From the NCBI RefSeq assembly GCF_009789555.1, contig NZ_CP046902.1:1628001-1692000 (forward strand): a DNA stretch of 64,000 nucleotides. Direction: 5' to 3'. Position 1 is the stretch's first letter; each line of letters opens with the position of its first letter. A model generated the notes under the pieces. It saw only the letters and a program-made list of their open reading frames with translations. It was not told the DNA's origin and made no database searches. Shown in pieces: positions 42,425 to 50,601 of this stretch. The DNA is from Stutzerimonas stutzeri. GTDB lineage: Bacteria > Pseudomonadota > Gammaproteobacteria > Pseudomonadales > Pseudomonadaceae. The position numbers and the translations under genes were made by a program.

Positions 42425-44626
42425 TCAGAAGGTGAAGTTGGCGGACATCCAAAGGCGACGGCCTTCGGGGATATAGCCTGCGGTGGAGCGGGTGCTGTGG
42501 CTGTATTCGCTGACGTAGTCCAGGCCACTGCTGCCGATATAGGCGTCGCTGCGCAGGAAGTCCTTGTCGAACAGGTTGTGGATGGTCGCCTGCAGCGTCA
42601 GGTTCTCGGTCGCCCGATAGGCGGCGCCCAGATGGAACAGGCTGTATGCGCTCAGCTCGTTGCCGACCTGATCGTAAACGGCAGCGTCGTTACCGGTGAG
42701 GTTCGCACGGGCATCGAGATAGCGCAGGGTGTCGCTGCGGTATTCATAGGCCAGCCAGGTTTTCAGGCGGTCGGTCGCCTGCCAGTTGAGGCGAGCGTTG
42801 AGCATGTGATCCGGTGTGTTGGTCAGCGGACGGCCCTTGTTGTCGCCGCTTTTCTGTTCGCTCTCGGTGTAGGTGTAGTTGGCGTTGACCCACCAGCCGG
42901 CGGCGATCGGAACTCGGGTGGCCAGTTCGATGCCTTGGGTCTCGGCTTCGCCGACGTTGACCAGTTGGCCGTATTCGGTTTGCGGTGTGCCGACCAGCAG
43001 ATCGCAGTAGGTGCCGCCTGGATTGGTCAGACAGTTGACCGGCGAGTCGTTGACGATCTTGTCTTTGAACTGCGTGTGGAACAGCGTGGCGTTGGCATTG
43101 AATCCGCTGTAGTTGTCGTAGTAGACACCCATCTCGTAGCTGGTTGACTCTTCAGGGTCGAGGTCCGGCGTACCGACAGTGATGATCTCGCCTTGGCCTG
43201 TGACACCATTGATACCGTCGTGCAGGTCATTGATGTTGGGGGTCTTGTAGCCTTTGCTGACCCCACCTTTCATGGTCCAGGCGTCGGTGGCGTTCCATAC
43301 CAGATAAGCGCGCGGGCTTATATGACCGCCGAAGGATTCATGGTCGTCATAGCGCGCGCCCAAGGTAAGCGCCAGGTCATCACGCATGCGCCACTCGTTT
43401 TCGGCGAACAGTGCCCACGTGGTTTGCTCGAACGTTTCCGGGGCGATGGCATCTTCCATTTCCGCTTCCCACCACTGGCCGCCGACGGTCAGCAGGTTGG
43501 CGTCGCCGATGGGCGTGACCAGTTTGCTATCGAACACCAGGTTGGTGGTTTTCAGGCCACGGTCGTCGCCGACCCGTACGCCGGGTAAGCCGGCGTTACC
43601 GCCAATGGGTTCGCCCGGAATGGTGCGGCCAATGGTTTTGGTGGTGTTGCGCATCAGGCTGGAATCCAGCGTACCGAACGCGAGGCGGGCCGTGTGAGCG
43701 AGGGTCGCCTGTTCACGTTCGAAGCGAAGCTCGTCGCTGTAACCGTTGGCGGCCAACGGGTCGGGTGCGCAGACTCTGTTACGTCCGTCCAGGGTGCCTA
43801 GCTGGCATTCGTCGTTGCCGTAAGTCTGTACGGAACGGTCGAGATCCAGCGTGATGTCGTGATCCTGGGTCGGCGTGTAGGACAGTCGCCCACCCGCGCT
43901 CCAGTTTTCGGCTTCGACCGGCGACGGTCCGCGACTGCTCAGCGGAACGTGAGAGTCGGAAAATTCCAGGCTGGAGCTGTCGCGGTCGTAAAAGCTGCCG
44001 CGTAATGCCAGGCCGAGCGTGTTCTCGATCAGCGGGCCGCCAGTGTAGAAGTTGATTTTCGAGCTGTCGCCGTAATCGTGGTTTTCCTGCAGCGTGTGCT
44101 CGACGCCGATTGCCGAACCCCACTCGTTGCCGACCTTGCGCGTAATGATATTGACCACGCCGCCCAGCGCATCGGAGCCATACAGGGTGGACATCGGGCC
44201 GCGGATCACTTCGATCCGCTCGATTGCCGAAGGCGGTGGCATGAAGCTGGTCGAGGTTTCGCCAAATCCATTCGGCGCCACGTCCCCCGGCGCGTTCTGG
44301 CGACGCCCGTCGATGAGAATCAGGGTGTACTCGCTGGGCAGGCCGCGCATGCTGATGTTGAGCCCACCGGTCTTCCCGGTGTTGCCGCGCACGTCCACGC
44401 CCTCAACATCCTGCAAAGCCTCCGCGATGCTGCTGAATCGCTTCTCCTGCAACTCCTCTCGGGTGATCACGCTGATGCTCGCCGGCGCTTCGGTGATCTT
44501 TTGTTCGAAGCCCGAGGCGCTGACCACGGTGTCACTCAGCGTGACAGGATCGGTCTCGGCGAGAGCGGGGAGGCTGCAGCTGAGCAGAGCGGCGGCAAGC
44601 GCGGAGCGAGTGAACGGGGCATGCAT
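42425..44626 (-). CDS. TonB-dependent siderophore receptor (FepA/CirA-like)
   Basis: A 733-residue outer-membrane receptor. A signal peptide ends after ALA-E (about 23), a TonB-box-like DTVVSASG follows, then a plug domain (about 38-165: ISVITREELQEKRFSSIAEALQDVEGVDV, NISMRGLPSEYTLILIDGRRQN, IERIEVIRGPMSTLYGSDALGGVVNIITR), and a barrel ending in LWMSANFTF. The plug signature resembles the FepA, CirA and BfrA receptors for catecholates. The position beside PepSY, DUF2271, DUF4198 and the reductase suggests one uptake-and-reduction module. The exact siderophore is unknown. Confidence 0.88.
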   Translation of the reverse strand: MHAPFTRSALAAALLSCSLPALAETDPVTLSDTVVSASGFEQKITEAPASISVITREELQEKRFSSIAEALQDVEGVDVRGNTGKTGGLNISMRGLPSEYTLILIDGRRQNAPGDVAPNGFGETSTSFMPPPSAIERIEVIRGPMSTLYGSDALGGVVNIITRKVGNEWGSAIGVEHTLQENHDYGDSSKINFYTGGPLIENTLGLALRGSFYDRDSSSLEFSDSHVPLSSRGPSPVEAENWSAGGRLSYTPTQDHDITLDLDRSVQTYGNDECQLGTLDGRNRVCAPDPLAANGYSDELRFEREQATLAHTARLAFGTLDSSLMRNTTKTIGRTIPGEPIGGNAGLPGVRVGDDRGLKTTNLVFDSKLVTPIGDANLLTVGGQWWEAEMEDAIAPETFEQTTWALFAENEWRMRDDLALTLGARYDDHESFGGHISPRAYLVWNATDAWTMKGGVSKGYKTPNINDLHDGINGVTGQGEIITVGTPDLDPEESTSYEMGVYYDNYSGFNANATLFHTQFKDKIVNDSPVNCLTNPGGTYCDLLVGTPQTEYGQLVNVGEAETQGIELATRVPIAAGWWVNANYTYTESEQKSGDNKGRPLTNTPDHMLNARLNWQATDRLKTWLAYEYRSDTLRYLDARANLTGNDAAVYDQVGNELSAYSLFHLGAAYRATENLTLQATIHNLFDKDFLRSDAYIGSSGLDYVSEYSHSTRSTAGYIPEGRRLWMSANFTF

Positions 44627-44666
44627 GCGCAGTAAATCCTTTTTTGAGAGAACCTGTGGTGCGCAT

Positions 44667-44685
44667 GATAGTGATTCGCGATTGC
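44667..44685. promoter_or_regulatory. Possible Fur box upstream of the second TonB receptor
   Basis: GATAGTGATTCGCGATTGC matches 11 of 19 bases of the Fur consensus, 40 bp before the receptor start. Weak match; the context is the main support. Confidence 0.35.
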
Positions 44686-44716
44686 TGCTGGGAATGATAT
44701 CGCTTCTAGAACGCCG

Positions 44717-44749
44717 GCAAGACCCCCTCCGCTGGGCTGGGGGCCTTGC
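44717..44749. terminator. Hairpin downstream of the SIMPL gene
   Basis: GCAAG-A-CCCCC and GGGGG-C-CTTGC form a 5+5-bp stem with one mismatch around an 11-base loop, 126 bp past the SIMPL stop on the minus strand. Role uncertain. Confidence 0.35.
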
Positions 44750-44875
44750 GCCGTCCGGCTTTGCGGAGGTGTTTCAGAGTGTTTCTGCAGGCGCCCCGGC
44801 TGACCTGGCCAGACGAAGCCGCCGGTGAAGGGCGCGCCGGTGCCCGCCCGCAACGCTATCGACAGGAACGCGGCC

Positions 44876-45565
44876 TCAGGGCATCTGGACTTCGATGACG
44901 CCGTCCGCGTTGATGCTGACCTGACGGGTGCCGGCCTCGACCTCGGGCGTCGGCATCGAGTCCATGGCCTTCATGGCGAAGTTGCGCATGACCGGCTGGT
45001 AGCCGCCGCTGCTCAGGTTGAGGCTGACAATCTTGTAGTCGCTACCGCCGAGCGCTTCGGTGGCCAACTGGGCGCGGGCGCGGAAGGCGGCAACGGCATC
45101 CTTGAGCAAGGCATCTTCGTTCTGCTTGCGGATTGCGTCGGAAACGCTGAACTGCATGCTGCCCATCTTCAGGTCGTGCATCAGTTCGCCGGTCAGCTTG
45201 GAGAGGGCGGCGAAATCGCCGCTTTCCAGGCGCAGCTCGGCGCGTTCACGCCAGGCGGTGATCTGCTGGCCTTTTTCTTCATAGACCGGATAACTGCTGC
45301 GGCTACCCTGGCTGACGACAATGTCCCTGGCCTGACGCGCACGCTGCAACGCTTTGTTCATGGCCTCGGTCGTCTGTGCGGCCAGCTGTGCCGGGTCTTC
45401 GTGCTGGGCCTCGCTGTAGAGCGTGACGTGCATGCGGTCGTGGGCGACTTCACTACTGGCTTCGGCGCGAAGGGCGATCTGGTTGTAGTGCTGCTCGTCG
45501 GCAGCGGCGGGCAGGCAGGCGATGCAGGCGAGCAGCGCAACGCTGCGAGGGGCGGAAACGAACAT
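44876..45565 (-). CDS. SIMPL-domain (DUF541) exported protein
   Basis: A 229-residue periplasmic protein with a signal peptide (cleavage after PAAA, about residue 22) and a SIMPL/DUF541 domain (EASSEVAHDRMHVTLYSEAQ; TEAMNKALQRARQA; AELRLESGDFAALSKLTGEL; YKIVSLNLSSGG). The family oligomerises in other bacteria, and roles in oxidative-stress tolerance have been suggested. The start at 45565 has GGAG upstream; a start at 45589 is also open. It is divergent from roxS across 149 bp, a layout I recall for P. aeruginosa PA4492 and roxRS. Confidence 0.86.
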   Translation of the reverse strand: MFVSAPRSVALLACIACLPAAADEQHYNQIALRAEASSEVAHDRMHVTLYSEAQHEDPAQLAAQTTEAMNKALQRARQARDIVVSQGSRSSYPVYEEKGQQITAWRERAELRLESGDFAALSKLTGELMHDLKMGSMQFSVSDAIRKQNEDALLKDAVAAFRARAQLATEALGGSDYKIVSLNLSSGGYQPVMRNFAMKAMDSMPTPEVEAGTRQVSINADGVIEVQMP

Positions 45566-45714
45566 GGAGACTCCTGGATTCGATGGCACCAGCGGTGCGG
45601 CGCACAGACTTTAGCCCGTCGACAGGTCATATGCAGGTTTTCATGCGTCGCGTTGCCGCAGATGAGCTGGCTATCTGGCGGCTTGGTTATACTCGCGAAT
45701 CCTTTGGAGAGTCT

Positions 45715-46968
45715 ATGTACGCCACCGTCCATCTGCTGTCTGCCAGTCGCCAGAACCTCCGTCTGCTCACGCTGATCCGCGTCCTCGTACTGGCTGCCCA
45801 GGCCGGCGCGGTGGGGCTCGCCTACGCCACTCAGATGTTCGGGTTGCCGTGGTTCCATCTGGGCGTCACGCTGGCCGTTTCCGCGTTGATCTGCCTGGGC
45901 ACGGCGTTGCGCCTGCGTGGCCCGTGGCCGGTCACCGACCTTGAATACGCCGCGCACCTGGCCACCGACCTGCTGATCCACAGCGCACTGCTGTATTACT
46001 CGGGCGGCTCGACCAACCCTTTCGTTTCCTACTACCTGGTGCCGCTCACCATCGCCGCGGCGACACTGCCCTGGCTGTACTCGGTGGTGCTGTCCGGCCT
46101 GGCGCTGGTGGGCTATACCTTGATGCTGGTGTGGTACGACCCGGTCATCGCCCCGCCGATCGATCGCACCACGCTGCTGGTCTACGGAATGTGGCTGAGT
46201 TTCGCCCTGGCTGCGGCGCTGATTACTTTCTTCGTCGCACGTATGGCCGAGCAGTTGCGCCGCCAGGAGCAGTTGCAGGCCCAGCGTCGCGAAGAAAGCA
46301 TGCGCGATCAGCAACTACTGGCCGTGGCGACACAGGCGGCCGGTGCCGCACATGAGCTGGGAACGCCTCTGGCGACCATGAGCGTGTTGCTCAAGGAACT
46401 GCGCCAGGAATACCAGCAGGGTCCGTTGAACGAAGACCTGGCGTTGCTGCAATCGCAGGTCCAGTTGTGCAAGGAAAGCCTGCGGCAGCTGGTCCGCGCG
46501 GCGGAGGCGGACCGCCGGCAGGCAATCGTCGAACAGAGCGTGCGCGCCTGGGTCGAGTCGGTGCTGCAACGCTGGCACCTGATGCACCCCGAGGCAACCT
46601 ATCGCTTCCAGTGTCTGGGCAAGGGCACGCCGCCTCGTTTGATGCCGCCAGCTGATCTGGGGCAATCTCTGCTCAATCTGTTGAATAACGCCACCGATGC
46701 GAGCCCGGATAATCTGGACATCCGCCTGGACTGGGATGCACAGTGGATCAAGCTGACCATCCGGGATCATGGCGCTGGCGTACCCTTGGCCATCGCCGAA
46801 CAGATCGGCAGGCCCTTCATCACGACCAAAGGCAAGGGATTCGGCCTCGGTCTGTTTCTGAGTCAGGCCAGCGTTACGCGTGCCGGCGGTACGGTGAAGC
46901 TCTACAATCACGAAGACGGTGGCACTTTGACCGAGTTGCGCTTGCCGCATGGCTCGGTCAGGGCATGA
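45715..46968 (+). CDS. roxS: RoxS, RegB/PrrB-family redox sensor kinase
   Basis: A 417-residue membrane histidine kinase. Six membrane helices (about 17-177) include GGSTNPF (97-103), the conserved ubiquinone-linked motif of RegB. The phosphorylated His213 lies in AAHELGTPL, and Cys252 is 39 residues later, where RegB carries its redox-active cysteine. N- and G-box motifs (NLLNNATDAS; GKGFGLGLFLS) complete the ATPase. It senses the redox state of the respiratory chain and phosphorylates RoxR. The ATG at 45715 has GGAG upstream; the frame is open from 45583 but runs into the divergent promoter. roxR starts 32 bp downstream. Confidence 0.92.
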   Translation: MYATVHLLSASRQNLRLLTLIRVLVLAAQAGAVGLAYATQMFGLPWFHLGVTLAVSALICLGTALRLRGPWPVTDLEYAAHLATDLLIHSALLYYSGGSTNPFVSYYLVPLTIAAATLPWLYSVVLSGLALVGYTLMLVWYDPVIAPPIDRTTLLVYGMWLSFALAAALITFFVARMAEQLRRQEQLQAQRREESMRDQQLLAVATQAAGAAHELGTPLATMSVLLKELRQEYQQGPLNEDLALLQSQVQLCKESLRQLVRAAEADRRQAIVEQSVRAWVESVLQRWHLMHPEATYRFQCLGKGTPPRLMPPADLGQSLLNLLNNATDASPDNLDIRLDWDAQWIKLTIRDHGAGVPLAIAEQIGRPFITTKGKGFGLGLFLSQASVTRAGGTVKLYNHEDGGTLTELRLPHGSVRA

Positions 46969-47000
46969 GCCTGACGTGTCCCTATGCGAGGAATGCAAAC

Positions 47001-47561
47001 ATGAGCGAAGAGTTGCAGCACGAAGGAGAAGAACAGCCTCATCTGCTGCTGGTGGATGACGACCCGACATTCACTCGGGTAATGGCCCGCGCCATGAGTC
47101 GCCGTGGTTTACAGGTCAGGATCGCCGGGTCGGCCGAGGAAGGGCTGGAGCTGGCCAAGCAGGAACTGCCCGATTACGCGGTGCTGGACCTGAAGATGGA
47201 GGGCGATTCCGGGCTGGTCCTGTTGCCGAAGCTGCTCGAACTCGACCCTGAAATGAAGGTGCTGATCCTCACGGGCTATTCGAGCATTGCCACCGCCGTC
47301 GAGGCCATCAAGCGTGGCGCCTGCAACTATCTCTGCAAGCCGGCCGATGCCGACGATGTCCTGGCTGCATTGCTGTCAAAGCATGCCGATCTCGACACGC
47401 TTGTGCCGGAAAACCCGATGTCCGTGGATCGCCTGCAATGGGAGCACATTCAGCGCGTGCTCGCCGAGCATGATGGCAATATATCGGCTACAGCCCGCGC
47501 CTTGGGCATGCATCGGAGGACGTTGCAGCGCAAACTGCAGAAGCGCCCGGTGAGGCGATAA
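47001..47561 (+). CDS. roxR: RoxR, RegA/PrrA-family response regulator
   Basis: A 186-residue regulator. The receiver domain has the acidic pocket DDD (19-21), phosphoacceptor Asp63, Thr91 and Lys113. The C-terminal helix-turn-helix (about 150-186: DGNISATARALGMHRRTLQRKL) is of the Fis type used by PrrA/ActR/RegA. It is co-transcribed with roxS (32-bp gap) and has a GAGGA site. In P. aeruginosa RoxSR controls the cyanide-insensitive oxidase and cyanide tolerance. Targets here cannot be deduced from this window. Confidence 0.93.
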   Translation: MSEELQHEGEEQPHLLLVDDDPTFTRVMARAMSRRGLQVRIAGSAEEGLELAKQELPDYAVLDLKMEGDSGLVLLPKLLELDPEMKVLILTGYSSIATAVEAIKRGACNYLCKPADADDVLAALLSKHADLDTLVPENPMSVDRLQWEHIQRVLAEHDGNISATARALGMHRRTLQRKLQKRPVRR

Positions 47562-47676
47562 CCGCTGCGGCCCATTGTCCGCCGCCCTGATCGAAACGCA
47601 TGGCCGTAGCCTTGGCTTCAAGCTGATGGTTCAACTCCGGTTAACATAGCGCGGCCCGTCATCCCAGAGTTCGCCC

Positions 47677-48618
47677 ATGCTTTCCGTCGTCATCCAGACC
47701 CTGAGCGTCACCGCCCCGGTCTTCGTCATGCTGTTTGTCGGTGTAGCGCTCAGGCGACTGGGCTGGATCGATGCAGCCTTTATCCAGACGGCCTCATCGC
47801 TGGTATTCAACGCCACGATGCCGACGCTGCTGTTCCTCTCGATCATCCGGGCCGATCTGGACGCGGCCTTGCAGCCGGCCCTGTTGAGCTACTACGTCTT
47901 CGCCACCGTGACGATGTTCTTCCTCGCCTGGGCCTGGGCGCTGTGGCGCTGCCCGCAGGTGGATCGCGGCGTCTATGTTCAGGGGGCGTTTCGCGGTAAC
48001 AACGGGATTGTCGGCCTGGCGCTGGCGACCAGTCTTTACGGGGACTACGGCTTGTCGCTGGGCGGTGTGCTGGCGGGCGTGGTGATACTGGTCTACAACA
48101 GCCTCTCCGCCCTGATCCTGGCCATCTACAATCCCGACGGACAGGCCCGGGCCGGCGCGATCCTGCTCAGCATCCTGCGTAACCCGCTGATCATTGGCGT
48201 GACCATGGCCGTCCCCTTCGCCTATTGGCGGATTCCGCTGCCGGATTGGCTGATGACCTCCGGCCAGTACTTCGCGCAGATGACTTTGCCGCTCGCGCTC
48301 ATATGCATTGGAGGCACGTTGTCGCTTTCAGTCCTGCGCGAGAGCAGCCGAATGGCGATGAGTTCGAGCCTGATGAAAATGGTCTGGCTTCCCGCGCTGG
48401 CGACCGTCGGCGCCTGGCTGTTCGGCTTCCGCGGCGCGGAACTGGGGATTCTGTTTCTCTATTTCGCCAGCCCGACGGCCTCCGCCAGTTTCGTCATGGC
48501 GCGGGCGGTGAATGCCAACCATCAGCTGGCTGCGATCATCATCGTAGTCACGACATTGATGGCGGCGGTGAGCATCAACCTCGGGCTATTTCTGCTGGGC
48601 TGGCTGGGCTGGATCTAG
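47677..48618 (+). CDS. AEC-family (auxin-efflux-carrier-like) transporter
   Basis: A 313-residue membrane protein with about ten helices, of the AEC family. LFVGVALRRLGWID at the N-terminus, FRGNNGIVGLALA in the middle and SPTASASFVMARA in the last third are typical. Members export organic acids or malonate, but substrates are diverse. It lies 115 bp after roxR and may be separately transcribed. A clear terminator follows. Confidence 0.87.
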   Translation: MLSVVIQTLSVTAPVFVMLFVGVALRRLGWIDAAFIQTASSLVFNATMPTLLFLSIIRADLDAALQPALLSYYVFATVTMFFLAWAWALWRCPQVDRGVYVQGAFRGNNGIVGLALATSLYGDYGLSLGGVLAGVVILVYNSLSALILAIYNPDGQARAGAILLSILRNPLIIGVTMAVPFAYWRIPLPDWLMTSGQYFAQMTLPLALICIGGTLSLSVLRESSRMAMSSSLMKMVWLPALATVGAWLFGFRGAELGILFLYFASPTASASFVMARAVNANHQLAAIIIVVTTLMAAVSINLGLFLLGWLGWI

Positions 48619-48627
48619 GCATCGGCT

Positions 48628-48655
48628 CCCCGGTTTGTGACCGGGGTTGGCTTTT
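48628..48655 (+). terminator. Rho-independent terminator after the AEC gene
   Basis: CCCCGGT-TTGTG-ACCGGGG is a perfect 7-bp stem followed by TTGGCTTTT, 9 bp past the stop. Confidence 0.78.
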
Positions 48656-48787
48656 CGGCTTAAGAGATGCGCCGGGATGGTCGTAATCGGACTATAGCCT
48701 CAGAAAAAAGTTCCGGCTTGCCTGACATTGCTCCGGATGATCGACGGCTTGCCAACTGAGGTTGGCCCCTTGTTTCCGGAATTGATG

Positions 48788-49771
48788 ATGTCGTTTTATT
48801 CACCTTCGAACCGAGCACTGACGCGCGATGCCAACCGCGTCGTCAGTCAGCGTCGCAGGCTCGCCCCAGGGCTGGCGTTGCTGTTACTGCTCAATCTCGT
48901 CACGTTCGCAGGCGGTGTCTGGATCGGGCGGGATGTAGACGACGAGCCCGCAGCGGTTCGTCTGGATGAGCCGGACCTGGATCGCGAAGGGCTGTTCGCC
49001 GTCGCGCGCGTAGGCAAAGTGGTCGGGCGGCTCAAGTCCCTGGAATCCGATGTGCTCGCGCTTCAGGAAATGATGGCCGAGCAGCGTATTCTGAGCGCGC
49101 AACTGTCGGCCCTCGACCCGACCCTGCTGCCTGCGTTGGTACCCGACCGCTCGACCCATGAGCACGCCGGGCAGGGCGGTATCCTGTTGCCGCCAAGAGC
49201 CTGCTCGGAAGACCTGTCGTTGGACCCCGATAGCGTATCGCTGGAAGACCTTGAGCGTACCGAGGCGTCCGCGCGCTGCATGCGTGCGGTGCTGGACGGG
49301 ATGATGCAGCGCGTCGCCGAGCGTAATGCGGCGCTGATGGCCATTCCCTCGCGCCGTCCTGTCGGTGACGCACGGCTGGGTTCGGCCTTCGGCAACCGCA
49401 TCGACCCATTTCGAAAGCAGGTGGCCTTTCATTCCGGGGTGGACTTTGCATTGCGTACCGGCTCCGACGTGCTCGCCGCCGCGGGTGGTCGGGTTCGCTT
49501 TGCCGGCACCCGCGGCGGGTACGGCAAGCTGATCGAGATCGACCACGGCAACCGACTGGTGACGCGCTACGCCCATCTGTCGCGCATGCACGTGCAGGCG
49601 GGCGACGTGGTGACCCCCGAGCAGCGGATCGGCGCGGTTGGGTCCACCGGTCGGTCCACCGGCCCGCACCTTCATTTCGAAGTGCTGCACAAGGGGCGTT
49701 TCGTCGACCCGCAGCGCTTTCTGGCCCTCGGCGATCTGGAGCGAGTCAGCGATGCTCAAGCTGACGACTAG
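48788..49771 (+). CDS. M23 (LytM) peptidase, first gene of a bactofilin cluster
   Basis: A 327-residue membrane-anchored peptidase. An N-terminal helix (about 27-46) is followed by a coiled region (about 70-110) and a LytM domain (about 195-315). The zinc ligands are His215, Asp219 and His296, with His263 and His294 catalytic (HSGVDF and HLHFE). All are present, so it should cut peptidoglycan cross-bridges. ATGs at 48785 and 48788 are both possible; the latter fits the GGAAT spacing. The next gene overlaps its 3' end by 20 bp and a bactofilin gene follows, like the BacA-LmdC and CcmA-Csd1 pairs. Confidence 0.9.
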   Translation: MSFYSPSNRALTRDANRVVSQRRRLAPGLALLLLLNLVTFAGGVWIGRDVDDEPAAVRLDEPDLDREGLFAVARVGKVVGRLKSLESDVLALQEMMAEQRILSAQLSALDPTLLPALVPDRSTHEHAGQGGILLPPRACSEDLSLDPDSVSLEDLERTEASARCMRAVLDGMMQRVAERNAALMAIPSRRPVGDARLGSAFGNRIDPFRKQVAFHSGVDFALRTGSDVLAAAGGRVRFAGTRGGYGKLIEIDHGNRLVTRYAHLSRMHVQAGDVVTPEQRIGAVGSTGRSTGPHLHFEVLHKGRFVDPQRFLALGDLERVSDAQADD

Positions 49772-50108
49772 GCCGCCGGATACGCGCAAGTTGGTGCGCG
49801 CCGAGCATCGCTTGCTGACCGCACGTCCCGGCCGCCCCTGGCTATGGAGTATCGCCGCGTTGCTGTGCCTGGTGGCCGCGCTGCTCTACCTGCGCATCGA
49901 AGAAGACGCGTCCCACGCGCAGCAGCTTGCTGCGCTGGTTGCCCAGAATCACGCGCTGGACGATGCGCTCGAGCAGGCCCGGCTGCAGCGTCGGGAAGCC
50001 GAAGCGACGCACGAGCAACTGTTGGGGCGCATTGCCCTGTTGTCCACGCAGATCGAGCGGTTGCAGACCGACCTGGCGTTCTTCCGGCAGCAGAAGAACG
50101 CCCGTTAA
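49752..50108 (+). CDS. Coiled-coil single-pass membrane protein (bactofilin cluster)
   Basis: A 118-residue protein. A basic N-terminus (about 1-28) precedes one membrane helix (about 29-46), then a long coiled coil to the end (EDASHAQQLAALVAQNHALD; EQARLQRREAEATHEQL). I do not recognise a named family. It overlaps the end of the M23 gene by 20 bp and is followed by bactofilin after 14 bp, so the three genes are almost certainly one operon. It may link the peptidase to the bactofilin; this is inference. Confidence 0.78.
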   Translation: MLKLTTRPPDTRKLVRAEHRLLTARPGRPWLWSIAALLCLVAALLYLRIEEDASHAQQLAALVAQNHALDDALEQARLQRREAEATHEQLLGRIALLSTQIERLQTDLAFFRQQKNAR

Positions 50109-50122
50109 GCTTGGAGTAAATG

Positions 50123-50545
50123 ATGTTCAGCAAGAAGAAGCCGGTACGCCTCACGATCGACCAATTCTCTAGCCTGATTTCCGGCAACGTATCGCTGACG
50201 GGCGACATGGTGTTTGAGGACGGGTTGAAGGTCAGCGGCACGATCACCGGAAACGTCTGCCACAAGCCCGGAACGCACAGTCTTCTGGCGCTGAGCGCCG
50301 AAGGCCGGATCCAGGGCAGCGTCAGCAGCCACGACGCGCTCATCGATGGCACCATCGAGGGTGATCTGGTTGTCGAGCACGTGCTCGAACTGCATTCCAA
50401 CGCGCGGGTGCGGGGCAACATTCGCTACCGCCAGCTGAGCATGGAGAACGGTGCCGTGGTCGACGGCACGTTGAGCCGGATGAGCGACGAAGCAGACACC
50501 GGGCAGGTCGTGGAGTTGCCACGGCTGCAGGCCCGTGAAGGCTGA
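50123..50545 (+). CDS. Bactofilin
   Basis: A 140-residue polymer-forming cytoskeletal protein. The central right-handed beta-helix (about 20-120) has repeated G-x-V/I-x-G turns (ISGNVSLTGDMVFEDG, VSGTITGNV, IQGSVSSHDALIDGTIEGDL, VRGNIRYRQLSMENGAVVDG). The tails are short and the N-terminus is basic (MFSKKKP). Bactofilins form scaffolds at the membrane that position wall enzymes. The second of two ATGs (50120, 50123) fits the GGAG spacing better. No operon member follows; the next genes are on the opposite strand. Confidence 0.93.
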   Translation: MFSKKKPVRLTIDQFSSLISGNVSLTGDMVFEDGLKVSGTITGNVCHKPGTHSLLALSAEGRIQGSVSSHDALIDGTIEGDLVVEHVLELHSNARVRGNIRYRQLSMENGAVVDGTLSRMSDEADTGQVVELPRLQAREG

Positions 50546-50601
50546 GCCGAGGCGCTTGCCGAGCCGCCGGGACCCGCGCTATCCAGGCGGCATGGGTCGT
50601 T

